This document shows, piece after piece, positions 1 through 10,356 of a stretch of DNA of 64,000 nt. Every line of letters starts with the position of its first letter. Position 1 is the stretch's first letter. Position numbers and translations under genes: made by a program. Origin of the DNA: Ovoidimarina sp963698645 (lineage in GTDB: Bacteria > Pseudomonadota > Alphaproteobacteria > Rhodobacterales > Rhodobacteraceae); the NCBI GenBank assembly GCA_963698645.1, contig CAVORP010000003.1, positions 124,001-188,000 of the forward strand. The letters are read 5' to 3'. Below the pieces are notes generated by a model. The model was not told the origin of the DNA, did no database searches, and saw only the letters and a program-made list of their open reading frames with translations.

Positions 1-1730
1 TCGAACATGATCGGCTGCGACGAACCGTCTTGTGCCCCGGCCGTCAGGTTCGTGATCTCGGGCGGCGTGGTGTCGCCGGTCGCAGTGACGGTAAGGCTGA
101 AGCCGGAGTCGGCGAAGCCGCCGGAATTCGATCCCCGGATAACGATCGTGAACGGGCCCCCCCCGGTGGTGGGGGTGCCGTCGACAAGACCATTGGCGGC
201 AAGCGATAGGCCCGCGGGAAGGGGCGCGGAAGCAGGAGCCAGCGCATAGCCGACCGCCATCCCGGTGAAATCCGCCGCGACATCCAGCGCCGTGATCGGG
301 CCGCCCGCCGCATAGGTCTGGTCGGCCAGCCCGCCCGCCGCGACCGGCGCCACGTGCGTGATGCCGACGGCAGGGGAGGTCTGGCTGACGGTCACCCCGT
401 CGACCGACAGGAACAGCGTCGCGGTCAGATCCTTAAGATCGTCACCGACCCCGGGCACATAGGTCAGATCCGTCGATCGGGCCTGCACCTCGATGCCATC
501 CGACAGGAACTGCGCCTCGACTGTCGCGCCGGGCCGGTTGGCGGTGGCCGTGGCAGTGTGGGTCGCGCCGATCTTGCCCGAGCCCGCAAGCGCGGGACCG
601 GCCGCGAAGGCCAGTGGTTCGGCGATGACGGTGAGGGTCCGGGTGGCGGATCCGCCCGAATTCTGCGCCGTTACCGTAACGACCGCACCGCCGGTCGCCA
701 CCGAGGGCGTCACGTCCAGCCGTGTGCCCACTAGGGCCGCACCGGCATAGCCCGACACGCTGTATGATAGGTCCGACCCGGTGAAGAAGGCGGCCACATC
801 GGACGCCGCCACCACGACGGGCCCCTGAAATGTCAGGTTCAGATCGGCGATAGTCCCCGAGGCCACGGGCGCGGCATGGGTCACTGGCCCCGCGGCCGCG
901 CTTTCGGCGCTGGCGCTGCCCGAGGCATTGGTCTCGGTCTGGACGACGGTGACGCTCGCGCCTTCGTCTGCGACCGCAAGAAGATAACTCGGGCCCGTGG
1001 CGCCCGGGATTGCGTTGCCGTCCCTGCGCCACTGCCAGGTGCGGGCAGGGACCGGGTTCCCGGTCACCGTGGCGGGTACGGCGACAAGGGTCTGGCCGAC
1101 GATCGCGCTGCCGGAAATCGACGGAACGCCCGACAGAACCGGTGCCGCGAAATCGCTCGCCGTGACGCTGTTGGAATTGGCCACAACCGAGCCGCCCGAG
1201 TTGGTATAGCGCACGACACAGCGCAACACTGCCGCATCATCGGCAAGCGCGACGGTATAGGTCGCACCCACCGCCCCGGCGATATCCGCCCCGTTCCGCT
1301 GCCATTGATAGACAAAGGCGCCGCCCTCCGCCGTCCAGGTGCCATTGACAACGCTCAGAACGGCGCCAAGCGTCGCTGTGCCCGAGACGACGGGGGCGCC
1401 GGTATTCACGGGGGCCGCGTAGCGGATCGGGGCGGAAGCCATGCCGATCTCGCCATCTCGCGTCACCTCGAGATAGAGGGTGCCGTCATCGCCGGCGGTG
1501 AAATCCGTCGGCGCAGGTCCGGTCCCATACTCCGAGCCGCCCGGTGCCGCGCCCCATTTCTGGCTGATCGCCCCGCCCGGGGGCGTGGTGGTGAAGCCAA
1601 TTGCGGCATGATTGCCGGGGCGCGCCTCACCCAGGCTCAACCCGGTCAGGGAAACGGTAAATCCGATCGGTGTGTCCGAACCGGCAGTCTGGCTGCCTAG
1701 GCACAAGGACATAGCAAGATTTATGGTCAT
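1..1730 (-). CDS. Ig-like repeat surface protein, 3' end beyond window
   Basis: Partial gene; about 576 codons are visible and the frame is open to the left edge. The start is the ATG at 1730, preceded by GAGGAG at 1735-1740. Tandem Ig-like modules carry the YQWQRNG...I.GA...Y signature near residues 140 and 230 (the second reads WQWRRDG), each followed by an NSGGS-type strand. Close to the edge there is a He_PIG-like module with LPAGLSL and GTPTTGG motifs. Such repeat proteins are usually secreted or surface-exposed adhesin-like or polysaccharide-associated proteins. No classical signal peptide is evident, so type I secretion or an unusual export route is possible. It is the last visible gene of the minus-strand run that contains the amidotransferase and GT2 genes. 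Function is not known; the family assignment rests on motifs only. Confidence 0.7.
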   Translation of the reverse strand, partial: MTINLAMSLCLGSQTAGSDTPIGFTVSLTGLSLGEARPGNHAAIGFTTTPPGGAISQKWGAAPGGSEYGTGPAPTDFTAGDDGTLYLEVTRDGEIGMASAPIRYAAPVNTGAPVVSGTATLGAVLSVVNGTWTAEGGAFVYQWQRNGADIAGAVGATYTVALADDAAVLRCVVRYTNSGGSVVANSNSVTASDFAAPVLSGVPSISGSAIVGQTLVAVPATVTGNPVPARTWQWRRDGNAIPGATGPSYLLAVADEGASVTVVQTETNASGSASAESAAAGPVTHAAPVASGTIADLNLTFQGPVVVAASDVAAFFTGSDLSYSVSGYAGAALVGTRLDVTPSVATGGAVVTVTAQNSGGSATRTLTVIAEPLAFAAGPALAGSGKIGATHTATATANRPGATVEAQFLSDGIEVQARSTDLTYVPGVGDDLKDLTATLFLSVDGVTVSQTSPAVGITHVAPVAAGGLADQTYAAGGPITALDVAADFTGMAVGYALAPASAPLPAGLSLAANGLVDGTPTTGGGPFTIVIRGSNSGGFADSGFSLTVTATGDTTPPEITNLTAGAQDGSSQPIMF

Positions 1731-1920
1731 GGGACTCCTCGATCGCCGTGTAACAGGTGAACCGGCTGCACTCCGAGGAACGCGTCCCTTGCCGATGTGC
1801 ATCGGCGTCAGGCAGCGGCGGAATCGGCGGTCGAGGGAATTCTGTGTCCGGATTGCCTAAGGACGCACGATCTGACCGAACGGTGCCCCGCCCGGCTCGT
1901 CCGGACCCGTGAAAGGACGG

Positions 1921-2817
1921 CTAGTTCCGGTTCCAGGACGCGGAATGCTTGCCATGTTCGCCCGAAAGCTGAACGGCAAGCATCCGACGACTGCGATACC
2001 AACGCACGCGGACCAGGCAGAGGAATGCCAGCAAGCGTTCCCATCCGCCCGAAATCCGGTCCGACCGCAGGATCACCGGAACCGCGACAAGCGGCGAGGC
2101 CAGCATCGCCACGGTCTTGATCGCCCATTTCGCCCTGTCGCCGGCAGTCGTCACATGGGCGAAGTCATGGCTGATATGGCGGTCCCATTTCTGCCGAAGC
2201 TCTGCAAACCCTTCGCGGGCCGGGTGATAGGCGATCATTTCGGGGACATAGCGTGCGGGAAATCCTGCATCGCGTGCCCGAAAACCCCAGTCGCGATCCT
2301 CGGCCACCGACAAGCCCGAGAAGGGGCCGACCTTGGCAAAGACCTCGGGACGCATCGCCAGATTACCGGTACCCGAAAACCCTTCTGCGATATGCTCGTG
2401 GTTCCGGTAGGAAAAGATCGCCTCATAGGGTTCCAGAAAGGTTGGCTTGCCCGGGGTCCTGTAGTCGACCTGCACGTCGCCGCCGATCACCTGAACGCCT
2501 GGGTCCTCGAACATGCGCTCGATCACCGAAAGCCAATTCGCATGTGCCCGGCAGTCGGCATCGATGAAGGCAAGAAGATCGCCCTTTGCTTCGGCGATCC
2601 CGCGGTTGCGGGCCGGTCCGGGTCCGGGTGTTTGCTCTGATACCAGCCTCACATTCGGATAGGCGGCGCAGATCGCTTCGGGCAACTCGGTCGATCCGTT
2701 ATCGACCACGATGATCTCGACATCGGCGCGGACATCCTCCTGCATCCGCAACGCCTCCAGTCCCGCGGCAAGATGCGCGGGCTGGTTCAAATGCGGAATG
2801 ATGACCGAAATCAGCAT
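1921..2817 (-). CDS. Family 2 glycosyltransferase
   Basis: A 298-residue GT-A fold glycosyltransferase. The N-terminus (ISVIIPHLNQ) is the typical nucleotide-binding start, followed by EIIVVDNGS and, near residue 88, the metal-binding acidic motif FIDADC. A later AEDRDWGFRARDAGF segment matches the acceptor/catalytic base region of GT2 enzymes. The C-terminal part has hydrophobic stretches (about residues 225-270) that could associate with the inner membrane. It begins three bases after the stop of the amidotransferase gene, so the two are almost certainly cotranscribed. The likely role is adding a sugar to a lipid-linked polysaccharide intermediate; donor and acceptor cannot be read from sequence. 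Confidence 0.85.
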   Translation of the reverse strand: MLISVIIPHLNQPAHLAAGLEALRMQEDVRADVEIIVVDNGSTELPEAICAAYPNVRLVSEQTPGPGPARNRGIAEAKGDLLAFIDADCRAHANWLSVIERMFEDPGVQVIGGDVQVDYRTPGKPTFLEPYEAIFSYRNHEHIAEGFSGTGNLAMRPEVFAKVGPFSGLSVAEDRDWGFRARDAGFPARYVPEMIAYHPAREGFAELRQKWDRHISHDFAHVTTAGDRAKWAIKTVAMLASPLVAVPVILRSDRISGGWERLLAFLCLVRVRWYRSRRMLAVQLSGEHGKHSASWNRN

Positions 2818-2820
2818 CTC

Positions 2821-4690
2821 TCAGAAGTGTTCACGCAGAAAGATTTCCAGGGAATAGAGCGCCCAAAGCGTCTTCTCGTGATTCTCGCGGCCCGATGCAT
2901 GGGCCTCGGCGATGCCCTGAATGATCTTCTGGTCCAGATACTGGCCGGAAATGGACCCGGATCCCAGAACCAGGTCCTGGAACGGTGCGCGAAGATCCTT
3001 GCGGAACCACTCCGCAACCGGAAGCCGGAAACCGTTCTTGGGCCGGTTGATCACCGCCTCGGGCAGGCGCGGCCGCAACGCCTCACGCACGATCCGTTTC
3101 GTGACATTGCCCTTGATCCGCCATTCCTCCGGCAGGGTTGCCGCGAATTCGGCCAAAGGCACGTCCATGAACGGCGTGCGCGCCTCGATCGAGGCGGCCA
3201 TCGTCATCATGTCCATTCGTTCCAGAAGGTTGTCGGGCAGCCACGATGTCTGGTCGAAATGCAGAACGCGCTGCAGGGGCGTGGCCCCCGGCTGCGGCAT
3301 GGAACGGATAATCCGGCAGGCCCCGATGCGACGCGGGCCCGCGCCATAACCGGTCCCGCTCGGCGGTCGAAAACGCTCCGAACCAACCCACCATCCGATC
3401 CTCGAACTTGCGCCGCGACATGGCCTTGGCGGCGATCCGCAAGCGCCGGAACCGGTTCGGGGCAAGACTGGTCGCGGCCAGCGCGGCGTGACCAGCTGCC
3501 GACAACAGCCCCGACGGCGCGAAACGCCCCAGATGCTTTTCGATCAGATGTTTGGGATAGCCCGCGAACATCTCGTCCGATCCTTCGCCGGACAGGATCA
3601 CCTTCACGTCTTTCTGGGCCACGACCGACATCATGTAGATCGGAAGATCGGCAGGTTCGGCCACGGGCGCACCCCGATGCCGCGTCAGCATCGGCAGATG
3701 CTCGGCCATCGTGTCCGGGTCCAGAACCACGGGCGTATGGATCGTCCCCACCGCCGCCGCCGTTTCCGCCGCATAGGCAAGTTCCGACGCAGGATCGTCG
3801 CGAAACCCCACCGAGAAGGTGCGAATGTCGGACACGCCAAGATGTGCGAGCGTCGCCACGATCGACGCGGAATCAAGCCCTCCCGACAGGAATGCGCCCA
3901 CCGGCACATCGGCCCGCAGACGCAGCTTCACCGCCTCGTCGAAAATCTCCAGAAACGCTTCGATCGCATCATCGCGCTGGATCGTCTCGTGCCCGGCCCG
4001 CTCGGGCGCATCCCAATACCGCGTCTCGGTGACAGTGCCGCCCTTGATCGTCAGGTAGGACCCCGGACCAAGTTTGCGGATCCCTTTGAAAAAGGTCGCA
4101 GGCCCGGGCACATAGCGCCACATGATCTGATCGAAAAGGGAATCCGTATCCAGTTCGGCCCGCACCGACGGGTGCGCCAGAAGGGCCTGTATCTCGGATC
4201 CGAACACGATCTGCGGGCCGTCGGCGGTGGCCGCCTCGTGCAGAAACAGGGGCTTCTTGCCGAACGGGTCGCGGGCCAGAATGACCTCGCCTTGCTCCCG
4301 GTCGCAAAGCGCGAAGGCGAACATGCCGCGAAACTTCCGCAACGCCTCGATGCCCCAGGCCCGTACAGCCTCGATGATGACCTCGGTATCGGAATTGCTG
4401 ACGAACCGCGCGCCCTGCTCACGAAGCTGTTCGCGCAGTTCGAGATAATTGTAGATCTCGCCGTTATAGACGATCTCGAACCGGCCATCGTGGCTTTGCA
4501 TCGGCTGGCCGCCGGTGGCAATATCGATGATCGAAAGGCGCCGATGTCCAAGGGCCGCGATCCGCCCGTGCCCAAGCGGGATCTCCACATGGCCGTCGCC
4601 ATCCGGACCGCGATGGGCAACTCGCGCGGTCATCGCCTCCAGCGTTCCGGGGGCCTGTCCCGCACCAATCCAGCCAGCTATGCCACACAT
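2821..4690 (-). CDS. asnB: Asparagine synthase-type amidotransferase, one frameshift
   Basis: Glutamine-hydrolysing asparagine synthase family. The ATG at 4690 gives MCGIAGWIG, with the catalytic Cys2 of the class II glutaminase domain. The synthetase domain carries the pyrophosphate loop LSGGLDSASI near residue 265. The frame breaks between about 3275 and 3460: the upstream frame ends in a nonsense tail at 3083, while the correct C-terminal half (TSWLPDNLLERMDMMTMA onward) continues in another frame to 2821. Total length is 1870 bases, one more than a multiple of three, so a single inserted base near 3285 explains it. The corrected protein is about 622 residues, normal for the amidotransferases found in polysaccharide clusters. 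It probably amidates a sugar or precursor in this pathway rather than making cellular asparagine. Confidence 0.85.
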
Positions 4691-4741
4691 AAGACTCTCA
4701 CTCGCATGTTCCTGTCACCGGACCCGGGCCAAAGACCATCC

Positions 4742-5176
4742 TCAAGGCTCGGCTTCGGGCAGACGCCCATAGCTTAGCAGATGCACGTCCTCGCGGATAA
4801 CCTTTGCGGGGTTCCCCGCGACGATGCAATTGGGCGGTACCGATTTGGTCACCACCGATCCGGCGGCCACGATGCAACTGTCGCCTATGGTCACATTGGG
4901 CAGGATCATCGCCCGCCCGCCGATAAAACACCGTTTCCCGATCCGCACATCGCCATAGATGTTTCGGGTCATGTCATGGGTCAGAAGTTTCGCCTCGAAG
5001 GCGATATAGGTCTCGGCACCGATATGGATGCCCTTTGGATTGTTTCGATCCAGCTTCGCCGAAAACGATAGATTCGCGGTGGGATGGATATCCATTCCCC
5101 AGACATTGCGCAGGAACGCGATCCGAAGATTGGCGATTTGCCGGCGCACCCCGTTCAATCGGTCCAAGCTCAGCAT
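4742..5176 (-). CDS. Hexapeptide-repeat acyltransferase
   Basis: A 144-residue left-handed beta-helix acyltransferase of the maltose O-acetyltransferase/WcaF/VatD type. Imperfect hexapeptide repeats run through IHPTANLSF, IGAETYIAF, VRIGKRCFIGG and the conserved C-terminal block VTIGDSCIVAAGSVVTKSVP, ending with the typical IVAGNPAKVIRED. The putative catalytic His lies in LTHDMT. It is the first gene of the minus-strand run leading to the amidotransferase (52-base gap) and GT2 genes. The expected role is O-acetylation of a sugar residue of the polysaccharide; the acyl group and acceptor are inferred only from family and context. Confidence 0.85.
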   Translation of the reverse strand: MLSLDRLNGVRRQIANLRIAFLRNVWGMDIHPTANLSFSAKLDRNNPKGIHIGAETYIAFEAKLLTHDMTRNIYGDVRIGKRCFIGGRAMILPNVTIGDSCIVAAGSVVTKSVPPNCIVAGNPAKVIREDVHLLSYGRLPEAEP

Positions 5177-5517
5177 TCAGTGTCCGTCGTCCAATAGGTG
5201 CCCGTCGATGGGCAGTCTCTCGTTAGATGGCAGATGCGGGGAAGGTTTCGCAACCGCCATCGGCGTCTTTCGCGGGGTTCTGTTGCGGCGATGTCTGGAC
5301 AAATCGGAGTCATCTGCGTCCAAATGAGGATGGCTTCGCCGGAAACAGCTCGCAACTCAAGGGAAACTGGCCAGAAAATACGAGGAGCAAGGAGCAATCC
5401 CGGCGCTTTCGCACGGAACGACCGGGGCCCGGTTCCGACAAGACCCCACCCGAAGACCGGGCTGGATATGTGAACAATAACAGCCATTTGATGGCATCAG
5501 GGAAAAGGCGGAAATAG
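5177..5517. other. Divergent intergenic region
   Basis: 341 bases between the minus-strand polysaccharide run and the plus-strand GT1 gene. It should carry promoters in both directions. No gene with credible coding pattern and no clear repeat is seen. The end (AAAGGCGG near 5503-5511) probably serves as the ribosome site for the TTG start at 5518. Confidence 0.5.
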
Positions 5518-6580
5518 TTGCCGGAACGCAAGACACGCTACATCTTCTGGATTCCCGACGTGACCAGCGCGGCGGGCGGCGTCTCCTACATTTTCCTGAT
5601 TGCAAGCCTGCTGCGCGACATGGGTCATGACGCCCATATCCTGCAGAATTCGCCGCGCTATCGGTACCGTTACTCGAACGAGGTCTCGAAGGTTCCGGCA
5701 AGCTACACCCACGATATGCGAGCGGCGATCCGCAGGCACGACTTCGCGCAAACGTGCCCTCAAGGATGGGGTTCTGCAGCTGGTGGACCGTATCCTCGGC
5801 GGCCCGGTGCCCCGTGCGGATCTGCGCCCCGACGACGTCATCGTGATCCCCGAGTGGCTTATCGGCCGCGCGCCCGATGCGTTTTCGTCCCACAGGCGGA
5901 TACTCCTGACCCAAGGCCCCTACATCCTGTTGCAGGGTCTCGCGAACGCGCCCCCCGCTCTCCTTTCCGGCTTCGACGCGCATGTCTCGGTCTCTCGCCT
6001 CTGCGACCGGGCACTCGCCTATCTGGGGGCAGAGAACAGGTTTCTCGTGCCACCCACCGTCGCAACCGATCGCTTCGCCTACCAGCAGGAGAAATCCTTT
6101 GCCCTTGCCTACATGCCCCGACGAAGGGGGGGCGAGGCACAGACGCTGATCTCGCTGCTCCGGTCACGCGGCCGGGTGGGAAATCTCGACTTCGTGCCGA
6201 TCGACGGCAAGACGCCGGATCAGGTCGCGGAGACCCTGCGTGACAGCCTGTTCTTCCTCGCGTTTTCCGAGCAGGAGGGCTTCGGACTGCCGCCGGCGGA
6301 AGCGATGGCATCCGGCTGCGTCGTGATTGGCTATCACGGCTATGGCGGTGCGGAATATTTTGACGACACGACAGGCATTCCCGTCGCCGATGGGGATCTG
6401 TTCGGATTTCTCATGGCGGTCGAGGACGCTGTCGCCGCCTATCGCCGCGACCCGGAACCTCTCGACCGCCTCCGTGCGCAAGCTGCCGCGCGGATGGCCG
6501 AAAACTATGCTCTGAAGAACACGAAAGGCGCCCTCGCGGACGCCTGGAACCGGATTGACCGGCAATTCTCCGGCGGCTGA
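5518..6580 (+). CDS. GT4-type glycosyltransferase (GT1 superfamily), one frameshift
   Basis: A retaining GT-B fold glycosyltransferase. The TTG at 5518 starts an N-terminal domain (YIFWIPDVTSAAGGVSYIF) typical of donor/acceptor recognition in these enzymes. The C-terminal domain has SEQEGFGLPPAEAMASG, the E-x7-E donor-binding motif of GT4 enzymes, followed by GYHGYGGAEYF. The frame breaks near 5748: reading GCGCAAACG as GCGAAACG (one C fewer) restores an uninterrupted protein from RRHDF into KRALKDGVLQLVD. The interval is one base longer than a multiple of three, consistent with a single insertion; the corrected length is about 353 residues. Start choice is uncertain because no ATG lies nearby in frame. 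Confidence 0.8.
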
Positions 6581-6596
6581 GTCCGGGCGGGTCGTT

Positions 6597-6627
6597 TCCG
6601 GCGGCCGATCCAAAGTCGGCCGCCGGA
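6597..6627. terminator. Bidirectional hairpin between convergent genes
   Basis: Perfect 12-bp stem, TCCGGCGGCCGA pairing with TCGGCCGCCGGA around a 7-base loop. It sits 16 bases after the GT1 stop and 8 bases beyond the stop of the convergent beta-helix gene. There is no clear U-tract on either side, but position and stem strength suit a shared terminator. Confidence 0.65.
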
Positions 6628-6634
6628 TCCAGAC

Positions 6635-8872
6635 CTAGCTGGCCTGCCAGAATTCGAATTCCTCGTCTTCTTCGTCCTCCACGGCTGCGTTCTCGTCCGG
6701 GGCAGCGGTCAGAGGCACCACGTCGGCAAGGGTGACTTCGCCCGTCTCCTCTGCGGTATCGGCCGTATCGTCGTCCTTCTTCGGCCCTTTCGCGAACTGC
6801 GCCAGCGCCGGACCCTTATCGTCCTTTCCGCCGCCGAAGATTCCGAAGAGCATCTCGAACAGCTTGGACAGGAAGTTTTCGCTGCCACCGTCAAAGGTCT
6901 TGTCGAACGCCTCCTGGGCAAGTTGTCCGTCTTCGGGGATGGGGTTTGCCGGCTCCTCCGCCGGCACATCATTGTCGACCACGAGCACAAGATCCGGAAC
7001 CACCGGCTCCTCGGGCGTTTCCGCTACCGGTTCCACAACGGGCTCCTCAGCGACGGGCTCTTCTGCCACCGGCTCCACAACGGGTTCCTCAGCGACGGGC
7101 TCTTCTGCCACCGGCTCCACAACGGGTTCCTCAGCGACGGGCTCTTCTGCCACCGGCTCCACAACGGGTTCCTCAGCGACGGGCTCTTCTGCCACCGGTT
7201 CCGCAACGGGCTCCTCAGCGACGGGCTCTTCTGCAACCGGTTCCGCGACGGGTTCCTCAGCGACAGGCTCTTCCGCCACCGGCTCCACGACGGGCTCCTC
7301 AGCGACAGGCTCCTCGGCGACCGGTTCCTCGATAACGGGTTCCTCGACCGGAGGCTCCGGAGTGTAGTCCTGCATGTGATCGCCTTCGACGACCACTTCG
7401 TCTTCTTCGTCGCCTCCGAGACGGTCGTCCACGGGCTGCTCGGCCACCGGTTCTTCCACCACCGGTTCTTCCGTCACGGGCTCCTCCGCCACAGGCTCTT
7501 CTGCCGGCGGTTCCTGCACGACCGGTTCCTCGACGACGGGCTCTTCTGCCGGTGCTTCTTCCGCAACGGGCTCATCGACGACCGGCGGCTCCGGTGCCGG
7601 TTCTTCCTGCGGCACATCATTGTCGTAGCCGTCCCAGCCCATCCAGCTTTGCGGAGCCCCGGTGACGCCATACAGCGGACTGTCAGGCAGAACCTGCAGA
7701 TCCTCCAGAGACGTATAGCCGGTCACATCATAGAAATGATTGTCGACATATCCGTCTGACCCTGGGTCGTTGTAATTGATGATGTAATTGCCGTTCTCCA
7801 CCAATGTGCCTTTGGCATCATAGGTGTAGATGTTTCCACCAACGTTATTTTCCAGCGTGATATTGATGGAATTGGCGGCGCGAATCCAAGGCGGTGATGT
7901 CAGGCCTGGCTCGCCGGGACCGGCGACCATCTTCGCATCTGTATTCCAAAGAATGGTATTATTGTATATTTCCAGATTCTCAATCTCGGAAACACCAATT
8001 CCATGGTAGTGACCATTGTGAATGAAGTTATCGAAGATCTGAATATTCTGGAAATATCCACCGCTCGGCTCATTCGCTCCGAAGTTCTCGTTCCGGATAA
8101 AGATGGATTGCGTTGCCGCACCATCTGCCGCGTCAAGCGTATTGCCGCTGATTTCGATATTCTGGTTCAGGATCTTTGCTCCCGTCCCCCAGATCTGGAT
8201 CATGTCCGAATGGTTCGACGACTGTGTCGCGCCATAGAAATCGTGCATGTAGTTGTCGGAAATCACGATGTTCTCGATCCCGCCGCCCCGAAAGCCGTCG
8301 CCCTAAATCTCGTAGATCTCGTTCCCGATGAACTCGCCGCCGGACAACTCGCCGACACCGATGCCATGGAAATAACCCGAGACTTCGTTCCCCGAAAAGA
8401 CCACATCCTGGCTATGCGTGAACAGTGAAAGGTTGTTTCCCTGAACAACGCCGCCATTCTCGTCGTAGAATTCGGTCGCGGAGCTGGTGAACGTGCTGTC
8501 GACGATCGCGATGTTGTCGGAGCCTTCGACATAGACATCGCTGCCATAAAGCGGCGTATGCCCGTCGCTGCTGTCCACGTTCAGGTTCGACAGCGTAAAG
8601 CTCGACGCCTTGATGAACGAGATCTGTTTCACCAGCGCCGGATTGTTGTCATCCAGACTGGTTATATGGATCGGTGTATCGGAACTATTTGTCGGACCAT
8701 TATAGTCGCCGACAAGTATATCATACGGACCGCCATTTCCGTCGAGTTGAATTGTTCCGCCAGATCCCGATGAAAGGGCATCGATGGCGGCATTTAACTC
8801 TGCGTTATTCGTGACAACAATTGTTCCGTTCGAGTGTTCGGCAATCGGAGTGTAGTAGGTTGTCGTGGCCAT
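6635..8872 (-). CDS. Beta-helix protein with Pro/Glu repeat tail, in-frame amber
   Basis: The start chosen is the ATG at 8872 (MATTTYYTPIAE). Residues about 30-400 form a right-handed parallel beta-helix with regular NVDSSDGHTPLYG, NEVSGYFHGIGVGEL and HNGHYHGIGVSEI turns, as in pectate-lyase or mannuronan C5-epimerase-like enzymes; SDMIQIWG recalls epimerase active-site surroundings. From about residue 420 the chain becomes EEPVAEEPV repeats, then an acidic C-terminus ending EFEFWQAS. No signal peptide is seen, which fits type I secretion. Codon 190 is TAG (8303-8305) with the same frame and fold continuing on both sides; CAG to TAG is the simplest explanation. It lies among exopolysaccharide genes, so it may be a polysaccharide-modifying or surface protein. 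If the amber is real, only 189 residues, or an internal restart at 8266, would be made. Confidence 0.75.
7029..7322 (-). repeat. Seven tandem 42-bp units, Pro/Glu repeat
   Basis: Seven head-to-tail 42-base units begin at 7029, 7071, 7113, 7155, 7197, 7239 and 7281. Units 2-4 are nearly identical and the outer ones diverge. Read on the minus strand each unit encodes 14 residues of the EEPVAEEPVAEPV type. Because 42 is divisible by three, every frame on both strands stays open here, which produces spurious long reading frames. Related but more degenerate EEPV coding runs on to about 7610. Confidence 0.9.
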
Positions 8873-9378
8873 GCTGTTTCCCGAGCTATGTTGTTTTTCC
8901 CGAATCGTGGCGGACCAACCAAACGCCCCACACTCACAACAATAGCCAGATCGGATCTTCACTGTTTCTTAACTTCGAGTAACGCAGGAAACGAGGCAGA
9001 AATATGTTCGGATTGCGGTATCAACCGGTCAGAGTTGCGGTTTCCTGCCGAGCACGACCCTACCCGGCGGAAATCTGCTCGAATCCGCTGTTTTTCTGAA
9101 TATCGGCTGGCGCGAGGGATCATTTCCATACCCGTCCAATGCCCGATACGAATCGTTTCGGGCCGGGTTTATCGTCGAATAGTCACGGATGTGCCCTGCT
9201 CCCGACGCTCTTTGCGCTTGGGGGCAGCGACGTCCAATTCCGAATGGCCAGACGCGATCGACGGCGATAAGATCGCCAAGCGCGAAGGCATGGCCTGGCG
9301 CAGGAGTTAAAGGTTTGGGATGCGTGCACGGGGACAAGCCGCCCCTGCCAGTTGCAGCCCCCGCGAAAGGCAACCGCC
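8873..9378. other. Divergent intergenic region
   Basis: 506 bases separating the beta-helix gene from the pssD-like gene. The part near 8930-9000 is AT-richer than its surroundings and probably carries the promoter of the beta-helix gene. No reading frame with a recognisable product and no convincing repeat is seen. Confidence 0.45.
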
Positions 9379-9861
9379 ATGTCGAACGCCCCGAAGGTTC
9401 TCGCAATCGCCTCCATGGGGGGGCATTTCGTACAGCTCTGCCGGACGCTTCCCGCCTGGCAGGATTGCGACGTTGCGATCGTCACCACCGATCCCGGTTT
9501 CCGGAACGAGGCTCTGGCGGCGGCGGAGCTGGCGGGGATCTTGAATGCGCGCTTCCATTCGGTCACCGACGCGAACCGCTGGCGGAAGATCAAGCTCCTC
9601 CAAAGCCTGTTGGATGTGACCTTGGTCCTGTTGCGTGAACGACCCGATGTAGTCATCACCACCGGTGCGGCGCCGGGCTATTTCGCGTTACGCATCGGTC
9701 GTCTTCTCGGCGCGCGCACGATCTGGCTCGACAGCATCGCGAATGCTTCGGAGCTGTCTCTTGCGGGGCGCAAGGCGGGGCCGCACGCGGACCTCTGGCT
9801 TACTCAGTGGGAGGATCTGTCCCGCGCTGAAGGACCGCACTACCACGGATCCGTCATATGA
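9379..9861 (+). CDS. PssD/Alg14-like glycosyltransferase subunit
   Basis: A 160-residue protein of the Alg14/PssD family, the membrane-recruiting, acceptor-binding half of a split GT-B glycosyltransferase. The start is the ATG at 9379, eight bases after GAAAGG. Recognisable blocks are VLAIASMGGHFVQL (the glycine-rich GGH loop), VVITTGAAPGYFALRIGRLLGARTIW and the C-terminal ADLWLTQWE. In known systems the partner half binds the UDP-sugar, and both genes are adjacent, as here: the next gene overlaps by four bases (ATGA). The pair probably adds the second sugar of a lipid-linked exopolysaccharide repeat unit (glucuronosyl-beta-1,4-glucosyl transfer in rhizobial PssDE), but the substrate is unproven here. 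Confidence 0.8.
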   Translation: MSNAPKVLAIASMGGHFVQLCRTLPAWQDCDVAIVTTDPGFRNEALAAAELAGILNARFHSVTDANRWRKIKLLQSLLDVTLVLLRERPDVVITTGAAPGYFALRIGRLLGARTIWLDSIANASELSLAGRKAGPHADLWLTQWEDLSRAEGPHYHGSVI

Positions 9862-10356
9862 TCTTTCTTGCAGTCGGAACACAGGAACCGTTCGACCGGA
9901 TGGTGCGGGCCGTGGATGAATGGTGCGCCAACGGCGGCGCCATCCCCGTCTTTGGCCAGATCTCGGCCCGTGCCGGATACCTGCCGCGGCATTTCGAGTC
10001 GGTCCCAAGCCTGCCACCTGAAGAGTTCCGTCACCGGGCAGCGACCGCCGACCTGATTATCTCCCATGCCGGAATGGGCTCGATCATCACCGCCGCAACC
10101 GTCGGCCGCCCAATTCTCCTCCTCCCGCGGCTCGCCTCGCTGGGCGAACATCGCAACGAACATCAGCTTGCCACTGCTGCGCGCTTCGAGGGGCGAAACG
10201 GGATCCACGTGGCGAAGGATGAAGTCGATCTCGTGGCCTGCCTCGAGTTCGTTGGTCAGAAACCCAGAGCAGTCGTCCGGCGATACGATCTCGCCTTTCG
10301 CTATGCCCGAGCTGATCGCAGCGCTCCGCGCCTTCGGGTTCAAGGCGAAATCGTAG
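9858..10356 (+). CDS. PssE/Alg13-like glycosyltransferase subunit, one frameshift
   Basis: Catalytic, nucleotide-sugar-binding partner of the preceding gene. It starts MIFLAVGTQEPFDR (typical Alg13/PssE start) and has the donor-binding block ADLIISHAGMGSIITA and then GRPILLLPR. The opened frame appears to run to 10523, but the residues after about 10262 look random. Reading AAACCCAGAG as AAACCAGAG restores SPFAMPELIAALRAFG and a stop at 10354-10356. The corrected protein is 165 residues, the usual length for this family, and 9858-10356 is exactly one base over a multiple of three. This is therefore a +1 error or mutation, not a genuine C-terminal extension. Confidence 0.78.

Noticed and set aside
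7029..7322. CRISPR-like repeat array
   Set aside because: Units are directly abutting with no spacers, and they are coding.
6732..7759. Plus-strand Ser/Thr/Gly and Arg/His-rich repeat proteins
   Set aside because: Created by the 42-bp repeat, which keeps all frames open; the minus strand connects to a real beta-helix domain.
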